DNA of 64,000 nt from JBHBQE01 sp041776485 (GCA_041776485.1 JBHBQE010000018.1:1-64000), one strand, 5' to 3'; shown: positions 42,658-50,927, numbered from the stretch's first letter. The notes: generated from the letters alone by a model not told the origin. Program-made: numbers and translations.

Positions 42658-44107
42658 TAATATCTCCTTCGCCGGATGTAGATTTTGTGCTGTCTGACTC
42701 TGTTTTTACTTTGATTTCCATATCTGTTATCACATTAACAGGAACAACCGAATCGGGAACCACAAGATCCGGAGTAGTTATGATTAAATCTCCCACTGAA
42801 AGCCCTTTGGAAGTAATTTCAGTATAGTAATCGTTTCTTTCTCCTGTCTCTACGTCTACTTTCTCTATAGAATATTCATCCTCACCTTGTTTAACAGCCT
42901 TATATACAAACTTCTTACCATCTTCTTCTACAATACTGTCATAGGGAACTGCCAGCTTTTTCTCAGACTTTTCAGCTGCAATTTCAACCTTTACAGACAT
43001 CCCCAGCAACAATTCACTGCCCGGATCCACATCAATATAAGCGCTATATCCCCCTGAGCTTGAAGATGAGCTTTGAGTTGTTGTTGATTCAGGACTGGGC
43101 ACTGCTCCACTACCGGAGGAAGCAAAATTAATCACCTGACTTACCACACCGCCAAATTCCTTATCAGGAAGGGAATCAGCTGTAATAACTGCCCTCATAC
43201 CCTCTTTAAGCTTTAAAATTTGCTTTTCCTTAATGGGAACCTTTATCCTGAGATTCTTATCATCCTCAATCTGCATTAGGGTACCTGTGGCTTCACTGCC
43301 GTTTTTAACATTCATTTGAGTAATAATTCCAGCCTGCTTTGCAACTATTGTTGTCTTATTCAGTTGACTTTGCAGATCGTTTAGAGTTTTCTTCATCTCT
43401 GCATTATCTACTACCTCATACTTCGACCTCTCTATTGCCTCCTGAGCACTCAAAACGCCTGCACTGGGAGCTGATGTCAGCTTACTGTAATTCCTGTTCG
43501 CCTCGTCTAAGCTCGCTTTAGCTGCATCCCTTACAGCAGTTGCCTTTTCAATACTCTCCAGTGTACTGGCAGCATCGTCCGTAAGCGCCTTAAGGGCTGC
43601 TTCAGCCTCAGTCAGCTTCTGTGCTGCAGCCTTTACCAGACTGTCAGCCGCTGCCACCTCATTATTGTAGTTTGTCTGTTCCTGTGCCAAACTCCTTTGT
43701 CTTGCTTCAGTCTCATACTGCCTGAGTCTTGCTGTCTGGGATTCTTGCTTTTTGATAGAATCAATCTGATTCTCAATATCCTTTGCCTCAAAGGTACACA
43801 GTACCTGTCCCTCTTCAACTCTATCGCCCAAAGATACATTAAGCTGCTTTATAGAAGCCTTGCTTATCTCAGCTGTTACTGCCATAACATGCTGACTCTC
43901 TACGCTTCCTGTAACCTTTATACTTTCTGAAAGATCCTGCTTGGCTAATTTAATAGCTTCTGCAGTTCCCAGCATTTCACTGCCTACAGCTGCACCCTGC
44001 CCTTTTCTAAGCAAAGTACCTGCAATGACACATATAATTACCAACAACACAATAATTAAAACAACTATTTTTTTCTTCGTTTTAAAAAATTCTTTAATCT
44101 TTTTCAT
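42650..44107 (-). CDS. MacA-like periplasmic adaptor (HlyD family) of the ABC efflux system
   Basis: 485 residues with one N-terminal membrane helix (KIVVLIIVLLVIICVIAGTL) and an extracytoplasmic adaptor: lipoyl half (VTGSVESQHVMAVTAEISKA), a long coiled coil (about 115-235), second lipoyl half (TTIVAKQAGIITQMNVKNGS), beta-barrel with a Ser-rich low-complexity insertion (SSSSSSGGYSAY) and a membrane-proximal domain. In monoderms these adaptors couple the permease to export across the wall. First gene of the operon, AAAGAGG before ATG 44107. Confidence 0.9.
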   Translation of the reverse strand: MKKIKEFFKTKKKIVVLIIVLLVIICVIAGTLLRKGQGAAVGSEMLGTAEAIKLAKQDLSESIKVTGSVESQHVMAVTAEISKASIKQLNVSLGDRVEEGQVLCTFEAKDIENQIDSIKKQESQTARLRQYETEARQRSLAQEQTNYNNEVAAADSLVKAAAQKLTEAEAALKALTDDAASTLESIEKATAVRDAAKASLDEANRNYSKLTSAPSAGVLSAQEAIERSKYEVVDNAEMKKTLNDLQSQLNKTTIVAKQAGIITQMNVKNGSEATGTLMQIEDDKNLRIKVPIKEKQILKLKEGMRAVITADSLPDKEFGGVVSQVINFASSGSGAVPSPESTTTQSSSSSSGGYSAYIDVDPGSELLLGMSVKVEIAAEKSEKKLAVPYDSIVEEDGKKFVYKAVKQGEDEYSIEKVDVETGERNDYYTEITSKGLSVGDLIITTPDLVVPDSVVPVNVITDMEIKVKTESDSTKSTSGEGDING

Positions 44108-44125
44108 GATCTACCTCTTTGTCAA

Positions 44126-44148
44126 GTGTATTATGCTAGTTAATACAC
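44126..44148. promoter_or_regulatory. Operator-like palindrome upstream of the efflux operon
   Basis: Perfect 8-base arms GTGTATTA (44126-44133) and TAATACAC (44141-44148) around 7 bases, 18 bases before the adaptor start. On minus a TTGACA lies just upstream of it (about 44167-44172), so the site sits in the promoter or early leader. The form resembles MarR/TetR sites. No regulator gene is adjacent. Confidence 0.55.
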
Positions 44149-44282
44149 TCACATATTATCCTTATTATGTCAAGTAAAATTTATAAATTTTTGAAAAATT
44201 TTTAATTATTTTCTTGTTAAAACCGTAATTGCATCAATTAAGGTTTTCGCCCAATCCTCACTGTAAATAAAGGCAAATAAAA

Positions 44283-44311
44283 GAAGGGTTCAGTATGTGT
44301 GCCGACCCTTC
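44283..44311 (-). terminator. Terminator of the hydrolase-murF-ddl-upp-rubrerythrin operon
   Basis: On minus GAAGGGT (44311-44305) and ACCCTTC (44289-44283) form a 7-base-pair stem, loop 15, followed by TTTTATTT. It lies 18 bases after the rubrerythrin stop. Confidence 0.8.
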
Positions 44312-44328
44312 CTTTATTATTTTTTATA

Positions 44329-44868
44329 TCAGTAATTTTCTGCCCTAACCTCAAAGTAGCTTTGGGGATGATCACAAACCGGACAGACCTTAGGAGCCTT
44401 TTCGCCCACTATAATATGGCCGCAGTTACGGCACTCCCACACCTTAACCTCACTTTTGGCAAAAACCTCCTGTGCCTCCACATTGTGAAGCAATGCTCTG
44501 TATCTTTCTTCATGGGTTTTCTCTATTGCAGCCACCATTCTGAATTTCCTGGCAAGTTCAGTAAATCCCTCCTCCTCTGCAGTTTTTGCAAATCCCTCAT
44601 ACATATCTGTCCACTCATAGTTTTCACCGGAAGCAGCCTCTGCCAGATTCCTGGCAGTATCCTCAATGCCCTCCAGCTCCTTAAACCAAATCTTAGCATG
44701 CTCCTTTTCATTATTTGCTGTACTTAAGAATATATCAGCTATCTGCTCATATCCCTCTTTCCTGGCCTTAGAGGCAAAATAAGTATACTTATTCCTTGCC
44801 TGAGACTCTCCCGCAAAGGCCTCCAACAGATTCTTTTCAGTTTGGGTTCCTGCGTATTTGTTTGCCAT
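44329..44868 (-). CDS. Rubrerythrin
   Basis: 179 residues. Rubrerythrin reduces hydrogen peroxide in anaerobes. The N-terminal ferritin-like domain has the di-iron ligands (AFAGESQARNKYTYFA, NEKEHAKIWF, and EKTHEERYRALL), and the C-terminal rubredoxin domain has two CxxC pairs (WECRNCGHIIVG and PKVCPVCDHPQSYF). AAGGGAGG lies 7 bases before ATG 44868. It follows upp by 20 bases and ends the operon. Its order of domains is the classical one, opposite to that of the gene at 49484. Confidence 0.96.
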   Translation of the reverse strand: MANKYAGTQTEKNLLEAFAGESQARNKYTYFASKARKEGYEQIADIFLSTANNEKEHAKIWFKELEGIEDTARNLAEAASGENYEWTDMYEGFAKTAEEEGFTELARKFRMVAAIEKTHEERYRALLHNVEAQEVFAKSEVKVWECRNCGHIIVGEKAPKVCPVCDHPQSYFEVRAENY

Positions 44869-44888
44869 AATAACCTCCCTTATAAAAA

Positions 44889-45533
44889 TTATTTAGTACC
44901 AAAAATTCTGTCCCCGGCATCTCCAAGCCCCGGGCAAATATAAGCATTTTCATTAAGCTGTCTGTCTAAATGCCCCACATATATTTGTACATCAGGGTGA
45001 ACATTATTTAGTTTTTCCAACCCCTCAGGAGCTGCGATTATACACATAAATTTAATCTTCTTACCGCCCAATGCCTTTATCTGGCTGACAGCGTCTACCG
45101 CACTTCCTCCTGTAGCAAGCATAGGATCCAGAACAATTATTGTTCTTTCATCAATTAACTTAGGCAATTTGCAATAATAGGATTTAGGCTCATGGGTGGT
45201 TTCATCTCTGTACAGTCCTACATGCCCCACCTTAGCCGTGGGATTCAAAGAGAGTATTCCATCCACCATTCCAAGCCCTGCTCTTAAGATAGGAATAATT
45301 GCAAAGTTATGTCCTGCAATCATCGGACTTTTGCACTTTTCCAAGGGTGTTTCTATCTCCACATCTTCCAGAGGAAGATCTGAAAATGCCTCGTAAGCCT
45401 CCAGCATTGAAATCTCACTAATAAGCTTTCTAAATTCGCTGGTTCCGGTGTTCTTATCCCTTAGTCTGGAAATCTTGTGCTGAATAAGCGGGTGCTCAAA
45501 AATGTAAATATTCTCTTCGTTTTTTAAGTCCAT
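44889..45533 (-). CDS. upp: Uracil phosphoribosyltransferase
   Basis: 214 residues. It salvages uracil to UMP using PRPP. The PRPP loop IIVLDPMLATGGSAVDAV (about 133) and the C-terminal uracil-binding YICPGLGDAGDRIFGTK are intact; RAGLGMVDGILSL is typical. AAGGGAGG precedes ATG 45533. Placed between ddl and rubrerythrin. Confidence 0.96.
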   Translation of the reverse strand: MDLKNEENIYIFEHPLIQHKISRLRDKNTGTSEFRKLISEISMLEAYEAFSDLPLEDVEIETPLEKCKSPMIAGHNFAIIPILRAGLGMVDGILSLNPTAKVGHVGLYRDETTHEPKSYYCKLPKLIDERTIIVLDPMLATGGSAVDAVSQIKALGGKKIKFMCIIAAPEGLEKLNNVHPDVQIYVGHLDRQLNENAYICPGLGDAGDRIFGTK

Positions 45534-45571
45534 ACAAACCTCCCTTAGTATTAGTTTATTATATAGCTATA

Positions 45572-46780
45572 TTACTTACAGCACTTACCTGTTTTGCCTC
45601 CGCTAAGAGACACGGAATCTAATATGTTTACATCAAAGGAAAAGGTTATGGCTGCCTCTTTCCTTGCTCGTTTTAATGCCAAATCAATCAGCCTGTTTAA
45701 TAATTCCTTATAGGGAATATTTATCGGCTCCCATAGATAAAATGAAAGTGACCCGGGAATGGTATTTATCTCATTAAAATAAAGTTTACCTGTATCATTA
45801 TCTATCATAAAATCTATCCGTGCCACCCCACTACATCCCAATGCTTTAAAGGCTTTCACTGCCATACTTCTTATCTCTTTCCTTAGCCCCTCGGATAATT
45901 CAGCGGGAATCTTTCTTCCGGCACCAGCCATACCGGCAGATTTTGCGCCTGCTTCCTGAGATTTAACTCCCTTATTCCCACCGGCATATTTATCCTCATA
46001 GCTTAGTATACCCTCTACATGAATAGGCTCTTCGCATTCACTGGCAACAGCCTCGTTTTCATCACCCAAAACAGCGCAGTTTATCTCTCTTAAATTGGAA
46101 ATTGCCTTTTCAACTAAAATTCTTGTGGAATATTTAAAGGAATCATCAACAGAGGAAATCAGTTCCTCTCTGTTGGCTGCAATACTTATTCCTACGCTGG
46201 ATCCAAGATTAACAGGCTTAATAATTACAGGGTAGGCAAAAGCCTCTTCAACTTGGGAAAGCAGCCCCTCTATATCCTCATAGTCTGAAAGTGTAAATAC
46301 CTTACATTCCAAAACAGAAATACCCTTATCCCTTAGTACTGTTTTCATTATATATTTATCCATACCTATTGCAGAAGCGGTAACATCACAGCCTACAAAG
46401 GGTATGCCAAGGGTTTTAAGATATCCCTGCAGCGCTCCATCCTCCACATTTGTACCATGGACAGCCGGAAAGGCAATATCAACTGCTGTTTCCGTATTTT
46501 TACCAAATTTTTTCAGGGGATAATTGATTAATTTTACATTGCCCCGATCACTTATCATGATGACCCTTTGCGAACGACTGAGAAGTCCGGGAATATCCTT
46601 ATAGGCCTCAATATTTCCAATATCCTCGCCTATATACATCTCATTTTTTTTTGTAAAATATACCGGTATTACTTCGTATTTATCCGTATCCATACTCATC
46701 AAAGCCTGGATACCTGTTATTACAGAAACTTCATGTTCTACACTTTTTCCACCAAATATAAGTGCTATTTTAGGCTTCAT
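45572..46780 (-). CDS. ddl: D-alanine-D-alanine ligase
   Basis: 402 residues, about 45 more than usual. It makes the D-Ala-D-Ala dipeptide for peptidoglycan. The N-terminal domain has IALIFGGKSVEHEVSVITG and VDIAFPAVHGTNVEDGALQG; the ATP-grasp has YPVIIKPVNLGSSVGISIA, AINNLREINCAVLGD-like (here SNLREINCAVLGDENEA), ARIDFMIDNDTGKLYFNEIN and TIPGSLSFYLW. The extra length is a Gly/Ala-rich insertion in the omega-loop region (about 258-290, VKSQEAGAKSAGMAGAGRK) and a tail ending in KCCK. It follows the murF-like gene by 42 bases. Confidence 0.94.
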   Translation of the reverse strand: MKPKIALIFGGKSVEHEVSVITGIQALMSMDTDKYEVIPVYFTKKNEMYIGEDIGNIEAYKDIPGLLSRSQRVIMISDRGNVKLINYPLKKFGKNTETAVDIAFPAVHGTNVEDGALQGYLKTLGIPFVGCDVTASAIGMDKYIMKTVLRDKGISVLECKVFTLSDYEDIEGLLSQVEEAFAYPVIIKPVNLGSSVGISIAANREELISSVDDSFKYSTRILVEKAISNLREINCAVLGDENEAVASECEEPIHVEGILSYEDKYAGGNKGVKSQEAGAKSAGMAGAGRKIPAELSEGLRKEIRSMAVKAFKALGCSGVARIDFMIDNDTGKLYFNEINTIPGSLSFYLWEPINIPYKELLNRLIDLALKRARKEAAITFSFDVNILDSVSLSGGKTGKCCK

Positions 46781-46822
46781 TCAATACTCCTTTTCCTGTA
46801 ACAGCCGTGTAATTGGGCTTAC

Positions 46823-48427
46823 TTAGTAATTATCCGGCAGATCATTTTCCAGCAATATATATTTATGACCCGTATCCTCTATAGTATATGCATAGTTTAT
46901 GCCTTCTTCAATATTTTCAAATATTTTTATCCTGTCCTTGGAAAATCCCGCCAGAACTGCCCCGTTATATATAGGCCTTGTGTGCTTTTCTCCGATTAGA
47001 ATAATATAATCACAGCAAGAGCTTGCATATTTTCCAAACCTTTTGTTATATTCCTCTTCCATATCACCAAGCTCCACCATGCCGGGGGTAATTAAAATCC
47101 TTATACCTGAAAACATCCTCAAAGTTTCCACAGCAGCCTTTGAACCAATGGGGTTGGAATTAAATGCATCATCAATTATTGTAACCGCACCCCGCTCTAT
47201 TAACTGCAGTCTATGAGGCACCGGTTCTATCCGCCTTAATGGAAGCCTAAGCTCCTTTAAGCTTATTCCCAAGGTATTTGCCACGGCAATAGCCCCCACA
47301 AGGTTTATAACATTATGCTCACCTATAAGCCTGGTATTAAAGCGCTCTGTTTCACCTTGAGGACTTGTCACATTAAATTCCGTTCCCCTATTGGATACTT
47401 GAATATCCGTGGCTATATAGCCCTTTGTATCCCCTTTAGTTTGATAGAAAACTATATCTTTGTATTCCCCCGCCTTTTCCATGATAAGTTCATTGTCAGC
47501 GTTTAAAAAAAGCTTGCCCCGTCCGGAAACATAGTCCGCCAGCTCAAACTTGGTTTTCTTTATATTCTCAATATTAAAAAATGTTTCTAAATGCTGAGGT
47601 CCAATGGAAGTTATCACTCCATGAGTAGGATTGGCTATTTCACATACTTCTGCAATATCTCCCACATGCCTTGCACCCATTTCACACAAAAATATCTCGT
47701 GAGTACTCCGAAGTCTCTCTCTTACTGTTCTTACAATCCCCATTGGAGTATTATAGCTCTCCGGGGTCATGAGCACATTGAAATGCTCTCTAAGGAGGGT
47801 ATTCAGATAAAATTTCATACTTGTTTTGCCATAACTTCCTGTAATCCCAATTACAATTAAATTTTCCATGGATTTAAGCATGGCTTTTGCGTCATTTATA
47901 TAATAACTATTAATACTCCGTTCTATCGGCAGATTAATTACACTGGCTATCAGCATTATTATCGGATAAGTTCCCACTAAAAGTATAATTATCGCCGGAA
48001 TCCATTTAGCTTCACCGGTACAGGCAGCAAAGGAAATAATTGATATAATGTTAATTAAATTTAAAGTAAGCCCCAGTCGCTTTATCCTGTCTGTATACAC
48101 CAGTCTTTTTTTAATATTTTTCCTCCTGTAATCCATATACCTTATGAAAACTATCGCATTCACAATTAAGGAAATAATATAAGCAGCTGCATAGACTGCC
48201 TTGGTATTATATCGTATCGGTAATACATTCCCCTCCGCTACACATAAAAAAATGCCGGATATAACAAGTAAAAACAGCCACCACTGTCTGGAAATATTTT
48301 TACAAAGCCAATTAATATGCTCTGCGATTTTGTATCCATTAAGCTGCAGCATGTGTAAATTATAAGTTAGCACCGGAACCATTGCAGCAATAGCCGTTAA
48401 TACTACTGATATTCTTAAAATAATCAT
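46823..48427 (-). CDS. MurF-like Mur ligase with N-terminal membrane domain
   Basis: 534 residues. The C-terminal two thirds is a Mur ligase: ATP loop VIGITGSYGKTSMKFYL (about 193), FLCEMGARHVGDIAEVCEI, VITSIGPQHLETFFN, IGEHNVINLVGAIAVANTLG and a C-terminal domain with IDDAFNSNPIGSKAAVETL. MurF joins D-Ala-D-Ala to UDP-MurNAc-tripeptide, and the adjacent ddl makes that dipeptide. Instead of the usual soluble N-terminal UDP-binding domain, residues 1-180 hold about five hydrophobic helices (VVLTAIAAMVPVLTYNLHML, WWLFLLVISGIFLCV, and others). This suggests a lipid-linked or membrane-bound substrate. It overlaps the hydrolase gene by 4 bases. Confidence 0.88.
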   Translation of the reverse strand: MIILRISVVLTAIAAMVPVLTYNLHMLQLNGYKIAEHINWLCKNISRQWWLFLLVISGIFLCVAEGNVLPIRYNTKAVYAAAYIISLIVNAIVFIRYMDYRRKNIKKRLVYTDRIKRLGLTLNLINIISIISFAACTGEAKWIPAIIILLVGTYPIIMLIASVINLPIERSINSYYINDAKAMLKSMENLIVIGITGSYGKTSMKFYLNTLLREHFNVLMTPESYNTPMGIVRTVRERLRSTHEIFLCEMGARHVGDIAEVCEIANPTHGVITSIGPQHLETFFNIENIKKTKFELADYVSGRGKLFLNADNELIMEKAGEYKDIVFYQTKGDTKGYIATDIQVSNRGTEFNVTSPQGETERFNTRLIGEHNVINLVGAIAVANTLGISLKELRLPLRRIEPVPHRLQLIERGAVTIIDDAFNSNPIGSKAAVETLRMFSGIRILITPGMVELGDMEEEYNKRFGKYASSCCDYIILIGEKHTRPIYNGAVLAGFSKDRIKIFENIEEGINYAYTIEDTGHKYILLENDLPDNY

Positions 48428-49209
48428 AAATTCTCACCTAACATATACGAAGAAATAATATTTTTAAACACAATGGGGGAATCAAGAAAACTATAATGCC
48501 CTGCACCCCGGATAACTGCAAGTCCTGCATTGGGCATAAGTTTTTCCATCAGCTCTCCATCCGTAATGGGTGTTGCAGTATCTAAATCACCCCAAATCAA
48601 TAACGCTTCCTCATTTACCAACGACAGCAGCTCTGTTAAGTCCTCATTCACGGACAAAATCAAACATTGCCTCATAATTGGACTTGCACTTCGGTAATCA
48701 GCGCTTCCCTGCTTTTGTTTCCAATCCTCTACCAAATTAGGAGAAATAGTTCTTATAATGCTGTTATCCACCAACCTTTTTAGCAGCTTGTACTTTCCCA
48801 CCTTAAATTTATAAGACATGGAACGCTTTGGCATAATCCCTGCACTGTCTATTAGGATAATTCTGTCTATTATAAAATCTCTTTTCTTCATGGCAGCCAG
48901 TTTGATTATAACTCTGCCGCCATAGGAATGGCCAATCAATGTAGCCCTTTGTATCTTAAGAGTTTCCATGAATTTTAGGAAAAAATCCTTGAATCTATCC
49001 ACATTCCAAGGAACAGGCGGTTCCTGGCTTTTCCCAAAGCCCGGAAAATCAAAAGCGATTACACGATATTTATTTTCTAAAAGTGAAACAATTGAGGAGT
49101 ATACCTCCAACCCGGTTCCCCAGCCCTGAAGTATAGCTACTACCGGCTTCCCTGAATCAGGATCTGAATCTGTGTAGTAAATATTAAGGTCAAATACATC
49201 TATATTCAT
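48424..49209 (-). CDS. Alpha/beta hydrolase
   Basis: 261 residues with a serine-hydrolase triad layout: nucleophile elbow GHSYGGRV (about 93-100), acid in LIWGDLDTATP (about 205-215) and histidine in RGAGHYSFLDSP (about 235-246); oxyanion strand VAILQGWGTGLEVY. Substrate unknown. It is first in the operon with murF-like, ddl, upp and rubrerythrin. No ribosome binding site is visible before ATG 49209, and a predicted -10 ends 7 bases upstream. Confidence 0.9.
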   Translation of the reverse strand: MNIDVFDLNIYYTDSDPDSGKPVVAILQGWGTGLEVYSSIVSLLENKYRVIAFDFPGFGKSQEPPVPWNVDRFKDFFLKFMETLKIQRATLIGHSYGGRVIIKLAAMKKRDFIIDRIILIDSAGIMPKRSMSYKFKVGKYKLLKRLVDNSIIRTISPNLVEDWKQKQGSADYRSASPIMRQCLILSVNEDLTELLSLVNEEALLIWGDLDTATPITDGELMEKLMPNAGLAVIRGAGHYSFLDSPIVFKNIISSYMLGENL

Positions 49210-49216
49210 AGGAAAT

Positions 49217-49245
49217 ATTCTATATTAGCCAAGGGGGTTTAGCAA
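49217..49245 (-). promoter_or_regulatory. Promoter of the hydrolase-murF-ddl operon
   Basis: TTGCTA (49245-49240) and TAGAAT (49222-49217) with a 17-base spacer on minus. The start of transcription would fall at or next to ATG 49209. Confidence 0.5.
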
Positions 49246-49303
49246 GATATGATACTAAACAGCTGATAATAATACATAATTTTTAATTAAATTAATATTG
49301 TCC

Positions 49304-49332
49304 TTGACAAATAAATTCTTTGGATATATAGT
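49304..49332 (+). promoter_or_regulatory. Promoter of the reverse rubrerythrin gene
   Basis: TTGACA (49304-49309) and TATAGT (49327-49332) with a 17-base spacer on plus; leader about 145 bases. Confidence 0.75.
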
Positions 49333-49347
49333 AATAACATACTTAAT

Positions 49348-49360
49348 AGTAATCATTACT
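49348..49360. promoter_or_regulatory. PerR/Fur-like palindrome in the leader of the reverse rubrerythrin gene
   Basis: AGTAATCATTACT is a perfect 6-1-6 palindrome starting 16 bases after the -10, matching the half-site spacing of Fur-family boxes. A repressor here would block the gene until peroxide stress. A second inverted repeat, AACATATA/TATATGTT, lies at 49410-49440. Confidence 0.55.
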
Positions 49361-49409
49361 GATAAATAAAATAAACCCTTATTTTTAAGGATATTTGTTA
49401 TGCTAAGAT

Positions 49410-49440
49410 AACATATAAATCTATATGATTACTATATGTT
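49410..49440 (+). repeat. Inverted repeat in the reverse rubrerythrin leader
   Basis: Perfect 8-base arms AACATATA (49410-49417) and TATATGTT (49433-49440) with a 15-base spacer containing ATGATTAC, itself similar to the PerR-like half-site. In RNA it would be a weak hairpin. It ends 44 bases before the start codon. Confidence 0.4.
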
Positions 49441-49483
49441 CTAAACAGGAGTAATTAATTTTTTATAGAAAAGGAGAAATGAA

Positions 49484-50026
49484 ATGGCTAAGTATGTTTG
49501 TGAAGTTTGCGGTTATGTACACGAGGGTGACAACCCGCCTGAAGCATGTCCACAGTGCAAGGCGCCTGCTTCAAAGTTTAAAGAGCAAAAGGGTGAAAGA
49601 GTTTGGGCTGCTGAGCACGTTGTTGGAGTAGCACAGGGAGCACCTGAGGATATTCTTGAGGGACTTCGTATGAACTTTAACGGTGAGTGCTCAGAAGTAG
49701 GTATGTATCTTGCAATGTCAAGAGTTGCTCATAGAGAGGGTTATCCTGAAATCGGCTTATATTGGGAAAAGGCTGCATTTGAAGAGGCTGAGCATGCAGC
49801 AAAGTTTGCGGAGCTTTTAGGAGAGGTTATTACCGACTCCACAAAGAAAAACCTCGCAATGCGTATAGACGCTGAAAACGGTGCTACAGCAGGTAAGTTT
49901 GAGCTTGCTAAACGTGCTAAAGAGCTTAATCTTGACGCTATCCACGATACCGTTCATGAAATGGCTCGTGATGAGGCAAGACATGGTAAGGCTTTTGAAG
50001 GTCTTTACAACAGGTACTTTGGATAA
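49484..50026 (+). CDS. Reverse rubrerythrin (NADH-dependent peroxidase type)
   Basis: 180 residues. The rubredoxin domain comes first (YVCEVCGYVHEG and EACPQCKAPASKF, two CxxC pairs), then a ferritin-like di-iron domain (NFNGECSEVGMYLAMSRVAH, AAFEEAEHAAKFAELLG, DTVHEMARDEARHGKAF). Reversed rubrerythrins of clostridia reduce H2O2 and O2 and are strongly induced by oxygen through PerR. AAGGAG lies 7 bases before ATG 49484. Single-gene unit with its own promoter, PerR-like box and terminator. Codon use (many GAG, GCT, GGT) looks like that of a highly expressed gene. Confidence 0.94.
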   Translation: MAKYVCEVCGYVHEGDNPPEACPQCKAPASKFKEQKGERVWAAEHVVGVAQGAPEDILEGLRMNFNGECSEVGMYLAMSRVAHREGYPEIGLYWEKAAFEEAEHAAKFAELLGEVITDSTKKNLAMRIDAENGATAGKFELAKRAKELNLDAIHDTVHEMARDEARHGKAFEGLYNRYFG

Positions 50027-50045
50027 AAACTATTTGTTACATATA

Positions 50046-50079
50046 AAAAGGGGACAGAGTGATTCTGTTCCCCTTTTTG
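50046..50079. terminator. Bidirectional terminator between the reverse rubrerythrin gene and ispD
   Basis: AAAAGGGGACAGA and TCTGTTCCCCTTTT form a nearly perfect stem of about 13 base pairs around GTGAT (50046-50078), with A-runs on the 5' side and T-runs on the 3' side. It can end both convergent transcripts. Confidence 0.93.
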
Positions 50080-50081
50080 AT

Positions 50082-50927
50082 TTACAGACGATCCTTCAAT
50101 ATTGCTTCTGCAAACAGCAAATCACCGGGTTCTGTAATCTTTATATTGGTATAATCTCCCTTTACCAGATACACCCTCTCTCCTGCTCTTTCAACTGCCA
50201 TTGCATCATCAGTAACAGTAGATATAATATTTTTCCCTCTTGCCAGATTATAGGCATTTTTAATTAAATCAGTATTAAAGCATTGAGGTGTTTGTGCCTG
50301 CCACAGTCTGCTCCTATCCGGTGTATTCTCTATAGCCGGCAATCCTAAGTCATTACATACAGTATTTTCCATACTCGGTGTATTCTCTAAAGCCTCTCCA
50401 GTGCTTTCCAAGGTTAATCCTACAGTATCTTTTAAGGGCACGCCGGATACATCATTCCTCATATCCCGAACATTGCCCGGAATTTCACCAGCACTTTCAT
50501 CACTTATTTTTATAGTATCCTTTACCGGCATTGCGGCAATGACAGCATTATTTTCCATCACAGCACTTTTACACCTGGCTATAATATCCTTTGTAATCAA
50601 ACATCTGGCGCAATCATGTATAAATACATATTTCGTCTTTACCAATCTCAACCCGTTAATTACGCTGTCATATCTTTCTTTTCCGCCGGAAATAGTTTCT
50701 ATACTGTCAAAATCCATTCCCCTCGCTATAGACAGTGCCTGCTCTCTGTCCTTATCCCCAATAACCAAAATAAGGCGATTTGCCATCCCGGCAAACGCCT
50801 TTAGTGAATAATACATAATCGGTTTGTCAGCAACAGTCAAGAAATTTTTATTGATTTCGGCTCCCATTCTGGTGCCCCGTCCTGCTGCCAGTAAAACGAG
50901 AGAAAACTCCTCTTTATCGATATTCAT
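50082..50927 (-). CDS. ispD: 2-C-methyl-D-erythritol 4-phosphate cytidylyltransferase with duplicated internal segment
   Basis: 281 residues, about 50 more than the usual 230. IspD joins CTP to MEP in isoprenoid synthesis. Conserved: LVLLAAGRGTRMGAEINKNF (CTP loop), VFIHDCARCLIT, AAMPVKDTIK (about 120), WQAQTPQCFNTDLI and VTDDAMAVERAGERVYLVKG plus NIKITEPGDLLFAEAIL. The extra ~50 residues lie between MPVKDTIK and TPDRSRLWQAQ and contain a repeat: PVKDTIKISDESAGEIPGN is followed after ~12 residues by PLKDTVGLTLESTGEALEN, and ENTP occurs twice. The insertion thus arose by internal duplication next to the active site. Core motifs are intact, so activity is likely. It overlaps the ClpX-like gene by 4 bases. 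Confidence 0.92.
   Translation of the reverse strand: MNIDKEEFSLVLLAAGRGTRMGAEINKNFLTVADKPIMYYSLKAFAGMANRLILVIGDKDREQALSIARGMDFDSIETISGGKERYDSVINGLRLVKTKYVFIHDCARCLITKDIIARCKSAVMENNAVIAAMPVKDTIKISDESAGEIPGNVRDMRNDVSGVPLKDTVGLTLESTGEALENTPSMENTVCNDLGLPAIENTPDRSRLWQAQTPQCFNTDLIKNAYNLARGKNIISTVTDDAMAVERAGERVYLVKGDYTNIKITEPGDLLFAEAILKDRL
50319..50394. repeat. 57-base-spaced direct repeat inside ispD
   Basis: CGGTGTATTCTCTATAGCC (50319-50337) and CGGTGTATTCTCTAAAGCC (50376-50394) match at 18 of 19 bases and are 57 bases apart, an in-frame distance of 19 codons. The near-identity means the duplication is recent or maintained. Confidence 0.8.

Noticed and set aside
44299..44727. A 142-codon plus-strand ORF
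   Set aside because: Antisense to rubrerythrin, and it starts within that operon's terminator.
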